Of a DNA stretch of 40,855 bases, positions 23,630 through 34,587 are shown one piece after another. The position numbers and the translations under genes were made by a program. The stretch's first letter is position 1. Each line of letters begins with the position of its first letter. Under the pieces are notes generated by a model, which saw only the letters and a program-made list of their open reading frames with translations, was not told the origin of the DNA and made no database searches. Source of the stretch: Setaria digitata (taxonomy: Eukaryota > Nematoda > Chromadorea > Rhabditida > Setariidae); NCBI GenBank assembly GCA_003640385.1, contig RCAB01000532.1:1-40855 (forward strand), written 5' to 3'.

Positions 23630-25484
23630 TTAGCTTTTATCTGCTTTCTTTAGAAAACGCGGATCAGAAACTAAACACATCCAATCCAGATTTTTTAGGG
23701 CTGTATTCAGTTTCACCAACTTTCGTCTCTGCAATTCAAATGTTTCCTCCTTGGCGACCTGAAATTCATTATGATGTTGTCCAACAGAGACTACTAGAAA
23801 ATCTCATACACAAATTCATCGTCAATCACAAATTTATTAAAGGTTCCGCTACTGTAAAATGAATGATAAAGTAGAGGTCCTATACGTGTTTATTTCACTT
23901 CTTTTTTCTCTGTACTCTGCAGTAGCTAAAAGTTTTCTCTTACCAACAGAGAATAAGTGACACTCACTCACATCTAAACAACTTTAAGTTTAGTATTCCA
24001 GTCAAATAAATAAATGTAATAAGCAGTGTACACAACGGCGTTCCTATAAATATTCATCTATATAAAAATAAAATTTAAATACCAATTCAGGAGGTTTCTG
24101 AGGTGGAGTTGGATCGCTCATCAACGTAATGAATTCATCTTCACTGATATTAGTTACTCTTGGGACAAAATCAATTCGAAGTCTTATTTCCGTAATCTTC
24201 GACAAAATGTACTCACAATAAGAGAGCAGCTGTTCCGGATCGCTTGCACCCTGTTGCTGGTGCCAGCGATCCACTGATTTCGTCAAGCTTGTCATCAGTG
24301 TATAAGTTCTGTAACAGAAACTGTGAGCAAGCTCATCATCAACAAATTAACACCGTGTAATGACTCTGAAATATGCCTTCTAACTGAAGCTATTACGACT
24401 TTCTTTTAGAAATATTGATGTGCTGCCTTTTTCATGAGCTATACTAGGCAATAAACAAACAGCTTGTATTCTTTTGGATCAAATTTGCAAAAGTACTTAG
24501 GATTTTGCTTCTTATTCAAAAAAAAAAATGTAAACCAGCGAGTAATTTACACTGTTACGGACAGTAAACACAAAGAATAAGAAAGCGCACCAAGTAGCAC
24601 GAACATACCTGAGCAATAATTCCTGAACAAGCTCACGACCGATGTATGCCAAAGCGGCGACAGAGTATTTCGAAAGATCATTCAGTATGTCTGGAGAATA
24701 TGGCGGAGGGTTCATTGGTCGGGTTGTTTTTGTTTCTTCTTTCTTCGATTGTTCACTCGTCTGATCCGATACTCTGTAACACCTACCCATCCTAACGGAA
24801 AGAATTGATCTTGTTAAACATATTCTTAAACAGTGTATCTTTCATATTAATTTCTTATTCGCAGACAAAATATTAATATTTGTATAATATCTAATAACAT
24901 TTTCATGTATACCTTGGAGTAGACTGTTGTGACTGCTGCCTCTGCGCTTGTTGTTGCGGTTGATATGAAGACCGGTTTTGGAACTGCTGTTGATGTGGGT
25001 GCTGCTGCTGTTGCTGTTGTTGTTCAGCTGATGTCTGTTGCTGTACTCCTTGTGGATAACTAGGTTGAGGTTGTGATAATGGACGTATTCCTGGTGAAGA
25101 ATCCTGAGGAGTACTAGCAGAATACGGTCTCCCCGCCATACTCTGCAGATTTGCACCTACGTTGCTGTACATCTGAGCTGCTGGTACACCTTGCACAGTC
25201 ATCATCTGCTGTTGTTGTTGTTGTTGTTGTTGCTGCTGCTGTTGTTGTTGTTGTTGTTGACGCTGATCAACTCCAGATGGTGGATAACCCATCATCATAC
25301 CACCACCTGCAATTGTTGCATATCCCTTGGACTTTTAATAAATAGACATTGTTGAGAGGCAATTAGATGTTGATACATTATGATGAATAACTCGCTAAAA
25401 CTTAATGGACATCAATTTAAAAAACACACCCTGAGTTTGTTGATAATACACTGGTTGGTTGGGGCCGACACCTGGATTCTGCAT
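23630..25484 (-). CDS. mdt-30: Mediator complex subunit 30 (MED30/MDT-30), 5 exons, 322 aa
   Basis: Nuclear subunit of Mediator, which links transcription factors to RNA polymerase II. Exons: 25430-25484, 24913-25306, 24609-24773, 24083-24308, 23630-23758; phases match and sum to 323 codons. The N-terminal half is low-complexity: 18 consecutive Gln at residues 35-52, more Gln runs, and Pro, Ser and Tyr. The conserved helical core is in the second half, with AALAYIGRELVQELLLRTYT (189-208) matching the family's IGQE-VQDI-RT helix, then WHQQQGASDPEQLLSYCEYI and an acidic ISEDEF. The last exon encodes a charged helix KEETFELQRRKLVKLNTALK, as expected for the MED30 C-terminus. The start ATG lies 4 nt after TTTTGCTTCAG, a good trans-splice site. 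It sits downstream of RFC5 on the same strand; from memory C. elegans F44B9.7 (mdt-30) and F44B9.8 (an RFC subunit) are also neighbours, which supports the call. Confidence 0.82.
25206..25259 (-). repeat. CAA/CAG repeat encoding 18 glutamines
   Basis: Eighteen consecutive glutamine codons, a mix of CAA and CAG, in exon 2 of MED30. The antisense strand reads as poly-valine/alanine, which is an artefact. Such tracts vary in length between strains and are common in Mediator subunits. Confidence 0.95.
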
Positions 25485-25487
25485 CTC

Positions 25488-25499
25488 CCTGAAGCAAAA
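25488..25499 (-). promoter_or_regulatory. probable spliced-leader acceptor of MED30
   Basis: TTTTGCTTCAG ends at 25489, 4 nt before the MED30 ATG, and no upstream coding exon fits. About 510 nt separate it from the RFC5 stop codon on the same strand. This fits trans-splicing of a downstream operon gene, though the gap is longer than in a typical C. elegans operon. Confidence 0.5.
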
Positions 25500-26008
25500 T
25501 CCCTCGTGTTAATAAAAAAATTCTTATAATTACTTCATCTCCTCCTTTCTTTTTATTTTCGAATGACTAATTCATACAGCTTAATAATACAACCTGTGCT
25601 TCTCTAAAAATATTTATTATCAAAATTACTATACATCCATTTTCACTGAGATAAACTTTCATTCAATAAATGAAGAAAACAGGACTAATTTTGAGATTAT
25701 AAAAATTTATTCAAGAGATCAAATGTGATATTACAGGTAAACTTTCAACATCATTATGAGAGCAAACAAAGAATATAAATGACTCTATGAATACTCCATA
25801 AATCATTTCTCCACATTTATTTTGAATGAACATTAAAAAAAACCTATTTAAGAGAATATTCGTATATTTTCCGACTCCTTAAAAACTCGGAGAAATATGA
25901 AACTAAATATTAAACAACCACATATGCCTTCTTTCATTATATAGTGTTTGCAGGAAAAGCATCCTTTCTGATAGTTTTTGCTATTTTACATAAGAACTTT
26001 CATAAGGA
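25500..26008 (-). other. intercistronic region RFC5 to MED30
   Basis: AT-rich spacer between the RFC5 stop and the MED30 trans-splice site. TTTATT motifs near 25711 and 25817 on the plus strand are AATAAA on the minus strand and may end the RFC5 message. No coding sequence is seen. Confidence 0.5.
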
Positions 26009-28219
26009 TCAACTTTGAAATGTGATTGCATGAGCATCAAAACCAGGAGCAAGCTTCGACAATTCACTACGAACTTTAATAAAAGCGCCAATTAAAGCTG
26101 CAATTTGTAAACGATCAGAACAGCCTTGCGACAAATGGTACTCGACATCCGCCATACAAATTATTAACCGGCTTAACAATTCTGGAGGTATAACAAGACG
26201 AAATATGAAGTCATGCATTGAGTTCAATACATCACTGAGCGCAAATGCACGTTCACTTCGAATTTCTTCTATTTCTGCAAAAATAAAAAGGCAGTAAAGT
26301 AGAGCAAATTTAAGCAAATTAAAAGCAAAAGTGATGTATCTATAGTTTATTACTTTTTAATTTCAGATTTTGCCAGAAAATTACTTTTCCCTTAAATAAA
26401 AGTCAATGCAATCTAAGAACACATAATACCATTCTAATTTCAATTTTTTAACTTTTTGTAATTTTTTAACCTTCTCAAATCCTCATAAAGATAATAATTT
26501 CTAACATAAGGGTCTAGCTTATCTATCTGGGATAAAAAGCCGACCAGCAATTAATAAAACATTAAACTATTACTTGTGTAAGCATCTTCCAACGAATCAT
26601 TTAACAGTATTCTTACGATTTTCTCAACATCGGTTGGTAGTGGATAACCCACGCATTTATAAACATTCCTTTCATCAATTTTCTTAAAAGCCATTGCTGT
26701 GCTCTATAAGAAGAGGGAACTAAATACAAGCATAAAATACAATCATTAGCACCTTCGACTTTGCTAAATACAATCATTAGCACCTTCGACTTTGCGCCTG
26801 AGAAATGAGCATAATTCCTTTGCCAATAAAACATCCTTTTATATTTAATCCTCAATGAAAAATAAACTGCTTATTATACTAACCCGATTTAGGGGCTAGT
26901 ATATATTAATCTCGTAATCAACAATCGAAATAATAAAAGTATACCTGCAAGATATTGATAACTCGCCTCATATCTCCTTCAGCCAAATTCAGTAATGCTT
27001 TCTCGCCACCCTTTGTCACAGTTAGTGATTCTGCTTGCACGATATGATGTAAGCGTGGCAATATTTGTTCCTTAAAGAATATGCCACATGCACTTCAAAC
27101 TCACAAACATATAAGCAGCAACTTTTTCTTCTTGAAATTAGTTAAATACAATATGATTTGTCAAAAAGGTTTATTTACTTTTTACTTTTTTTTTTGAAAA
27201 GTTTACCAATGATATAAGCATGAAGCTAACATTTGAAAGTGGAGCGAAACGTAGACGTGTACACCGTGACTGAATTGCCGGAATAATTTTCGATAAATAA
27301 TTACATATAATACAGAATCGAACATTATCTGTGAATTTCTCAATGATACGTCTAGAAGAAAAAACCATTTCGAAAAAATAGGAAGGCATATTTCTAATAT
27401 TTAATTCACTAACAGTATAAAAAATACCTTAAGGCACTCTGCGCATCCTTCGTCATGGCATCAGCCTCATCTAGGATGATCAATTTTGGTGGATTTTTTT
27501 GGTTCCTGTCAATACTTAAAGTGCTTGTTTGAGCAAAATTAATAATTTGTTCCCGAACGATTCCAATACCTCGATCGTCGGATGCATTAAGCTGTAAAAT
27601 AAATCTCAAGGAAGTATTTGCATTATTCAACTATATATTATAAATCTAATATTACAGAAAATTAATAATATTATAAATCAACACTAAACCTGTGTCCTGA
27701 ATGAAAGCGAAAAGGATATCGATAGCAACAGCACCAAAAGCTTTACTGGGGAAGGTTATAACGAAGCAGTAATGATTTGTAGTGAGTGAGCAAAATGATA
27801 ATAAATATCAATATTCTGTTAAATCTGAGATTGTCTAGAAAATATACCTCCAAAACCATTGATGATAACTGCTTTGGTGTGTACATCATCTTGGCAGCTG
27901 CTAATATGGTACTCGTTTTTCCCGTGCCAGGAGGACCGTAAAACAGTAAATGTGGTATTCGGTTTTCATTGATCAATTTCATAACTAAAGCAACATATGT
28001 GATATCACACTATATATACTTTTCTTCTTTCCTGGAGATTTAGAAAACGATATAATTTCTGGTATTGACATCCTCTGACGCTTATTTTGAACATAAAAAC
28101 TAACGAGTAGCAGTGATTTCTTCATGAGAAATGAGTTCCGTAAGAGAAACAGGTCGGTACTTCTCCACCCACGGCATATTAACGACACCACCTCCTCCAA
28201 CCTGTCCATCTGACACCAT
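26009..28219 (-). CDS. rfc-5: replication factor C subunit 5 (small clamp-loader subunit), 7 exons, 352 aa
   Basis: AAA+ ATPase subunit of the RFC clamp loader, which opens PCNA and places it on primer-template DNA in the nucleus. Exons: 28105-28219, 27848-27984, 27428-27591, 27231-27351, 26945-27070, 26574-26703, 26009-26274; phases match and sum to 353 codons. Motifs in order: MPWVEKYRP near the N-terminus (RFC box II), Walker [10 protein letters not shown] (55-63), [10 protein letters not shown] (84-93), Walker B LIILDEAD (121-128), sensor-1 region [10 protein letters not shown] and the arginine-finger SRC (167-169), then [12 protein letters not shown] (sensor 2) and a C-terminal collar domain. 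DEAD rather than a degenerate Walker B and the [10 protein letters not shown] wording favour RFC5 over the other small subunits. The start ATG follows CTCAG by 3 nt, suggesting trans-splicing. MED30 lies downstream on the same strand and MED19 diverges upstream. Confidence 0.93.
26735..26795. repeat. tandem duplication, two copies with 31-bp period
   Basis: AAATACAATCATTAGCACCT with following bases CTTCGACTTTGC is present twice head to tail at 26735-26765 and 26766-26795. It is in the RFC5 intron between exons 5 and 6 and does not touch a splice site. Confidence 0.9.
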
Positions 28220-28827
28220 TCTCTGAGATCACTTCGCAGTGGAATCCGATCCGCTTCCTTATGCTACTGCAGTTGAGGTTCGGATACGAATTGCCATTGA
28301 TTGTCTCGGTCAGGATTGTGCATACTGTTTTCTCGGGATATATCGCGAAGGTGGGCAGTCATTCCTATGTTTGATTAATTCTTTTTTTCTTCTTCATCAA
28401 GGGTTAGCTTTCATAATACAGTAGTTAGGCTGAGCTCAGAACGGATCTGGCTAGGTATTCTTAATTACCCCTTCTCCGTGTACCATCGTAGTGTCCATGG
28501 CGTGGTTTGATTTTAAATTTAGAACATTAGACAGTGCAAAGCTTAGTAGTGATGGCGGAAACTTGTTTACCTTCAGGAGTCCAGTACTTTAAAATTTGAA
28601 CATAGTATAAAAATTGAAAAAGTATTTATGATGATACATTTAAGCATTCTTTGTCGTCGTCTCACTGTTATGCTAGTATGAATGATGACAAGTTAGAAGT
28701 GAGAAGACAGGTACTGAGCTAGTGGAGATTATTCAAACAGTATCTGTTAACGGTTACTCGTCAGGAAGTATTGGTAAAAATATTAATAAAAGTACATAGT
28801 TTCATTGTTTCAGGACAAAATTTGGAG
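28220..28827. promoter_or_regulatory. shared upstream region of RFC5 (-) and MED19 (+)
   Basis: 608 bp separate the two start codons of divergent genes, so this is probably a bidirectional promoter. The RFC5-proximal 170 bp are less AT-rich than the rest and are open on both strands: a plus frame from 28239 and a 32-codon minus ORF (28264-28362) that could be an upstream ORF of RFC5. The MED19 side ends in TTGTTTCAG (28813), a probable trans-splice acceptor 14 nt before its ATG. Confidence 0.6.
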
Positions 28828-30760
28828 ATGGATTCTGCTGGAAGTGGTGTTGCGTCATCGGGTTCGTTACGTACGAAGATATCACTAAAGGGTAGATACT
28901 CGCAGCTATCATTAGTATGCCCTTTTCATTTAATGAAGCCTGAATTACCACGTTAGTTTCATCCTATTTTTTATTTGCTTAGTTCCAACTAGGAAATCAA
29001 CTGATGAGGCCATGTTGAAAATATACTTGTTATAGCAAATATTCTAATAATTAGGGAATCTTTTATGCGCTGTTTTACCATGAATTGGAAATAGGTTTAA
29101 AAATAAATTGACCGAAGAATTTGGAGTATCACCAATAATACCATTCTTTTTGCTATGTATGATATTAATAATTGTTATAGTCAGATGGAGCACTAAAACA
29201 AGTCACTCATGTATTATCACAGTTAGATTTAGTTCGTTTATATGTTTAAATTTAAATCGGTAAGTAGTAAGTAGTTCGGATATAGTTAATCAAATATGAG
29301 TAAATTATTCACTTTTTTAACAAAAACGAATTATTTTTCACTTTGTAGAACAGAGTGTTTTACTTGGCAGCAATGATTTATTGGCGGAGTATGATATGAG
29401 CTCATCTTATCAACGTTTTTGTGGCTCGAAACGGTTACGCGAAGATCTCGGTTCCTTTTTGCCGCACCTTGTCGGCAGCTTCAATTTTGAAAATGCTTTG
29501 GAATTTAGGTTTTCAGTCTTCTGTTCTTTAATTTAGGAACTTCATATTGGCTACGGATGTATTAATTTGACATTGTAACTGTTAAAAAATTAGTAGAACG
29601 GGAAACTAAGTGCTCGAAAATTAAGTATCTTGAAATAAAACTTGGTTAACGAAAGGTTTGAGGTGGTGGGAGCCCTTTAGTTTCCTCCGGGATTTTTTTC
29701 AGTATTCTACCACAATGATTATTATTGCTTTCACTATTTGTTTCATCATTTTTTATGATTAGTTTATTTTCCTTTATCTTAGTTCACTGCGAATGTTAGT
29801 GGAAAAACCACCGATCACAGGAAAGGAGATCACCAATCTTTCTGCAAGTGCGATGGCAGGATTTAGGCTCACTCCAGGTGCAGTACCCGAGCCTTATAGG
29901 TACTTTTAAATATATCACTCATTCTCAAAAATTACTGGCCTCTATGTAGAAAATAAGGATGTACATTGTGAAGAATGTATTAAGTGAAATATCACTTACA
30001 TGGAATTGTAGATTACGAAGAGAATGAGTCGAGTACAATTTTGTAATTTCAATTAAATTTTCTGAGCGTCGAGATTAATATATTCATATTTCGTCAGCAA
30101 TAAATTTGCAGATATTTCGATAAGAAAATCGATGATTTGGGTGGGGATGCAATAAGTTATGATGAAAATGGTGAGGAAACGAAGCATAAAAGGAAGTATA
30201 AGTGGAGCTTGGATGACCTTGATGGTAAACTTTTACATCATATGGTTTTCGTAATTAGTGATATAAAATTACTTGCTTCTAACATAATTATTAAACAGAC
30301 ATTGTTTTGAAGATGCGGATTCAGATCGGAAATACAGGAAGCACCGTAGCGAAGACAAAGATAGGAAGAAAGAAAAGAAGAAGAAAAAGGATAAAAAACG
30401 GAAGGTAATTATAGGAGTTATTCATTCTTTTTTTTAAAGAATAATTTAATACTCACAACTAATCCAACATGTTTTCCGGCGACGACATGGTTTTACACAC
30501 AGACGTAACTATATTTATGAGGTTCTGAAAATTACACTGTATGCTAGCAAATAATATCGTTTCTTTTTTTCGATCAACATCTGTAATCAGCAAATACTTT
30601 TTCATTTGACTGAAAGGTTTGATACTTGTGTAACGCAGTTTTCTACCATTACCAATTGCCCTAATTTCTTATCGAACGTAATGTTTTAAGGAAATGTATG
30701 CAGTTTCAGAGAGATTCAAAAGAAGAGGATCCAAGCAGTAAAATAAGAAAGATGTGTTAG
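28828..30760 (+). CDS. mdt-19: Mediator complex subunit 19 (MED19/MDT-19), 6 exons, 218 aa
   Basis: Nuclear Mediator subunit that contacts transcription factors and the CDK8 module side of the complex. Exons: 28828-28951, 29349-29508, 29783-29899, 30112-30224, 30313-30404, 30710-30760; phases match and sum to 219 codons. The N-terminal part has [12 protein letters not shown], then [20 protein letters not shown] and [10 protein letters not shown]. The family signature follows at 95-134: [17 protein letters not shown], then a hydrophobic [17 protein letters not shown]. The C-terminus is highly basic ([20 protein letters not shown]), as in animal MED19. The ATG chosen lies 14 nt after TTTCAG; a longer frame begins at 28771 but runs through that acceptor. 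Exon 5 has a competing acceptor 14 nt upstream that would change the frame. Divergent from RFC5. Length is close to known MED19 proteins. Confidence 0.9.
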
Positions 30761-30788
30761 GTTTGTTCTGTTGTTGAAGGAGGACAAA

Positions 30789-30938
30789 ATGCCTATCAGC
30801 AGTCAAGTATATATAGGACAGGTCGACAAACTGAAAGTTTTGAGGTGTATATTAGCTGAACATGAATGGTGGATGGACAGTGTTGTTCAACTGATGATCT
30901 TCATTCTCACTATAAGTGCATTTCTGTCACTAGGGTAA
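30789..30938 (+). CDS. possible 49-aa membrane microprotein just downstream of MED19
   Basis: An ATG 28 nt after the MED19 stop opens a frame of 49 codons. The N-terminal half is polar (MPISSQVYIGQVDKLKVLRC), followed by AEHEWWMDSVV and then about 17 hydrophobic residues (LMIFILTISAFLSLG) before TAA. The end of the frame overlaps a possible donor (AGG|GTAATA), so it could instead be a first exon. I know no family for it. It may be a second cistron, a first exon of an unseen gene, or a chance ORF in the MED19 3' UTR. Confidence 0.3.
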   Translation: MPISSQVYIGQVDKLKVLRCILAEHEWWMDSVVQLMIFILTISAFLSLG

Positions 30939-31363
30939 TAGTCTACAACTGTTATTCGTGTATGATTTCGTTCTTGAATAAGATCTAGAGGTTGTGAAAG
31001 TGCAGTGGTTAGAAACATTGTTTTGACTCCAATGTATGGATATTTGGAATAATTTGTAAAAATATAGGGTTGTGTTAAAACAAAAGATCTGTTGCACCTC
31101 CTAGAGATACTTTGTTTTGCCTTAAATATCCTAACATTCCCTTGTCTCTTGACGGCTTAAGCGGTAGAGTTGCATATTCATCTCTGTATATATTTTTTTC
31201 TTTCTTCCATTTAAATGTTGAAAAAAATTTCTCTGTTCTACACATTGCCACTCTTCACGCAACATTGTTAACTACAACTGTACTTGTTTCATAGTGCAAG
31301 GATATGTTCTTTTTTCAACCGTTCTCTGATTGATGAGGGAAAGTCTTGTAAAACACTCACATT

Positions 31364-31883
31364 ATGGTTTTCCTGCTAAAAAAAGCCATAAAAAGGCAAA
31401 AGCAGAAAATAAACGACTTTTTCAGTGAAATTATGGCGAGCTTAGATGCTTTTTTCGAATTTTCAAAAGTATCATTAGACACTTTTCAGCACAGTTAGGC
31501 TCTAGTTATAGAAGTATATTAAGTGTTGCTCGTTATCAAATAATTTTGTGTAAAAATGTGCATTTATACCGAACTGAAGCAGCTGCTTCAATTAGGCATG
31601 AACCAACAGTATCATTTGCTATTTCCGACTACTATGCAACTGATTCCGGTTTTTACGAACCGAGGAAATGTGCTAGGAATAACTAGAAAGCAAGACTTGG
31701 TCGAACAGTAGTCCTTTTTGCTCGGCGAAAGCAGCAGAGCTGGTTAGCAGGAATATAGCGGACAAGCTTAAAGTACTCTCTAAGAATTACATTCGTTTCT
31801 GTCAAATCAGCCAGCCAGTGAGAGAAACAAGTTCCAAAAACCGAGCTATCATACATCCATCACTGGATTCGCTATTTGTGTAG
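31364..31883 (+). pseudogene. coding-like island, possibly a frame-broken gene
   Basis: Three consecutive plus-strand frames look protein-like. The first, 31364-31498 (44 aa, ATG start), contains KRQKQKINDFFSEIMASLDA. The second follows a TTTTCAG acceptor at 31489 and runs to a TAG at 31684-31686; it includes TEAAASIRHEPTVSFAIS. The third, 31683-31883, includes KAAELVSRNIADKLKVLSKN. Each is in a different frame and no intron of believable size links them. The block is less AT-rich than its flanks. It could be a decayed gene, exons of an unrecognised gene, or chance. Family not recognised. Confidence 0.22.
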
Positions 31884-32346
31884 AATTGTAGCATATTGTG
31901 GAGAGATGTTAACAAATAAAATTGATGAGCATATAACTTGATAAGAATTTTACAAAACGTAGTATTTCACATAGGGAGAAGAATAAAGAAAAACAAGCAA
32001 ACAAAAAAAGGGCAGGACTTTCTTCCTAGAAATATATGCATTAAGCCGGAAGTAAAAATAGTCATCCTTTCTTACATATTTTCCTAAAATTAAAAAGTGG
32101 TTTTCTGAAGTAATTATATAATTAAAGAATAAATTCAGTGAATGGCTTCCTCCATTTGACACTTAGTACTTTAGACTAAGTATAGAGAAAGACTAAGGAA
32201 TAATGACTATGTTTTAATAACTGTGAGATGCATAAACAATTAATTATTTCAAGGAAGTAATTGTCACTATTTTCTATTGATAGAAAGTGTCGAAAAAGAT
32301 GGTGGTATTTATACGAAACAGATAAAAGATAACACAGATTAATAAT

Positions 32347-32577
32347 TTAGTCAGTGATATGTTTTATCACATTAATATTATGAAATGTTTTAACTATCAC
32401 ATCGGGATATATGAACCAATCGTACACATCGGTACCACAATACAAAGCTTCAACTGCCTTATCCGCCTTGTTGTCCATTGGACGATAGGAAATATATTTA
32501 TGTGTTGGGAAGTTGATTGGAATTATCGAAACCGAGATGTCAGGTTCAGTGATAGGGAGGCAGGATAATTTACATGG
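32347..32577 (-). CDS. orphan coding-like frame, 76 codons
   Basis: Minus-strand frame open from an in-frame TGA (32580) to TAA at 32347. It reads as protein-like sequence, including ISYRPMDNKADKAVEALYCG and DVYDWFIYPDVIVKTF. The only ATG (32478) leaves 43 codons, and the TTTTAG acceptor just upstream would bring in the TGA. The plus-strand frame over the same bases (32359-32568) looks like its shadow. No family recognised; could be a pseudogene piece. Confidence 0.2.
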   Translation of the reverse strand, partial: PCKLSCLPITEPDISVSIIPINFPTHKYISYRPMDNKADKAVEALYCGTDVYDWFIYPDVIVKTFHNINVIKHITD

Positions 32578-34501
32578 TCAGCTAAAACATTAATAGGATT
32601 ATATGCAATTAATAATTTTTTTTTCGTTGGAAATCAAAATCTAGCTCAGTGAGATCCACCTGTATGTTCGCAGAAATGTAATAATATAGCTGAGTACCAA
32701 TCTGCAAGAAATGAGCTATTCCTGATAAGGCCATTGATAAAATACAAAATACAAAGTTGAAATTAAACAAGTGTAGGTGAAAGAATAGTAAAGAGAAAGA
32801 AGTACGTTTAAGTATAACTTTAACTTTGAACTGTCAATTATGCACTGGTTGAGTCATTTTCAAGCTCTGCCAGAATGAGTGATATATTCGCGAACAATTG
32901 TTTCTGTTTCTTCCGGTGAATATCCATCAATTTGAATGATTTCGGACCGTTGCATAATTCTAATCGTGGTATTGCATATTCATCATGTCGTTGGCAGTTG
33001 TAATGAAATAATACTTGCTGAAAGTGAAATGGAGATTTGAGGCGAATGGAAAATAAAATTGCTGATAAAGAATAAACAACTGCTCTTGCCCATTAGCAAC
33101 TTGTCCATCAAAACAGATTTCCGTTACTATCAAATTACACATCCATTAAATAAAAATCATTCCAGAAATAGTATGAAAAAGAGGATGAGAAATGAATTGT
33201 CTCTTTGCAAATCAATATCTTCGAGATTATGAATTTTATTCTTATTTTGTGTTATTAAGAGAAAAGATTATTTAGATTTCGATAATCTTTTATATAAGTA
33301 CCAAATAGGCCTAAGCCTCGATTCGAAATACTTTACACAAAAAAAATGTTTAATATACGGTAGCGAATAAATGAACTGAGCTCTTGAAAGTAAAAAAAAA
33401 TTTCAGTAGCATCAGATGTTCCTAAATGGAAAAACAGCTTTGACATCGCATAAATTATATCATTAATTACATCCATTCAAAGATAAAACCATTAATGAGA
33501 ATTCGTAGAAACATCACCTCTCTCAGATACAATTTATCTCCGAAACAATAGAGCGAATGCTACTGTGCCAAGTCTTTTTTTTTTTTTTTTTAATGCATAA
33601 AAGAATATAACTACATATTTATGTTAGGATATTTGACATTCAGAATCATGATTTTATTCAAAATATAAACATCCAAAATAGTGATTTCTCTCTGTCTCTC
33701 TTTCTTTATATATACAAATACATCAGAGTACAAAACTTCAGTCCTCTGCTAAGTATTATGTTCCATGCTGGGGAATCAGTAACGCTGTAAAGAGAAAAAT
33801 GTTATCTCCTCACCTAGCGAGATTGCTGCTACAAGATGAAAGGTAGCACGATGAGGATCGTAACGTAAATAAAAGATGGTACAATAATTTAAAGGCAATT
33901 AATACCTGAAGATGAAGGCAAGAAATGAAAACTCAAACTTCATAGTTTGATGTCCCAGTCGGTGAATGTTCCGATTGATGAAAGACAAATTAAAAATCAT
34001 TGTTTTGTAAGTGGCGGAAGAAAAGGTAGCTCACCTCCACCCCGGATGGAAATAAGGTCAAAAATAGCTATATCATAAACTGAATTTGCTGAAGATACAT
34101 TAACGATTTCTTTTGAGGTTACATTCGATTCACCGCAGCCAACCTGCGTTTCATTGAGAAATCAATGATCACTCATAAAATCATTTCATGTTTGAAAACT
34201 AAGGTCAAAAACCCTCCAGATTATACCATTTACACAGAAAATGAGATCTCTATTATCTGTAATTGCTTTCCATATCGGAAAATTAGCAAATAAAGAACAT
34301 TTGTTCGAAACTTTTATTTCTATACACAAACACAATGTCACGCGATGTCTTTTTCATTTGTAAATTCTAGGGAAAGAAAAGGTAATCTACATACCCTAAT
34401 ATGAGAGCATATTTAAGGTTAGAAGATGCATTCATTTCATGTTTTACAAATTCATATCTTTCTTTTATTAAATGCTTGGTTATTGAAGAACAGAAAAATG
34501 C

Positions 34502-34507
34502 TTTATT
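34502..34507 (-). terminator. probable polyadenylation signal of the Smad gene
   Basis: AATAAA on the minus strand, 81 nt past the SSVS stop codon at 34588. Its position fits a short nematode 3' UTR. The hexamer is common in AT-rich DNA, so the assignment rests on distance alone. Confidence 0.45.
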
Positions 34508-34587
34508 ATAGCCAGATGTCAAAACAACAGAAAACTTGCAAGATGAATGGAAGGCACCAATGTGGATGAAAAAATCGTGAATTAATG

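Larger units (their letters stand above)
30939..34587. other. 3.6-kb spacer between MED19 (+) and the Smad gene (-)
   Basis: Downstream region of two convergent genes. Most is AT-rich with nothing recognisable, including the frame at 31112-31294. Two coding-like islands are listed separately: 31364-31883 on the plus strand and 32347-32577 on the minus strand. A TC-rich microsatellite-like run lies near 33687-33712 and a T tract near 33575-33590. Confidence 0.5.

Noticed and set aside
23602..23862. Plus-strand ORF of 86 aa
   Set aside because: It is antisense to the last MED30 exon (23630-23758), which joins in phase, follows TTTCAG and has the expected charged helix. The plus frame has no splice or family support.
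24842..25156. Minus ORF rich in Asn, Ser and His overlapping MED30 exon 2
   Set aside because: It is the Gln-rich MED30 exon read in another frame.
25151..25345. Plus ORF with a poly-valine and alanine run
   Set aside because: It is the antisense of the CAA/CAG glutamine repeat.
28239..28424. Plus frame upstream of MED19
   Set aside because: It opens with GTG, not ATG, and MED19 has a good trans-splice acceptor 14 nt before its own ATG, so this is more likely promoter sequence.
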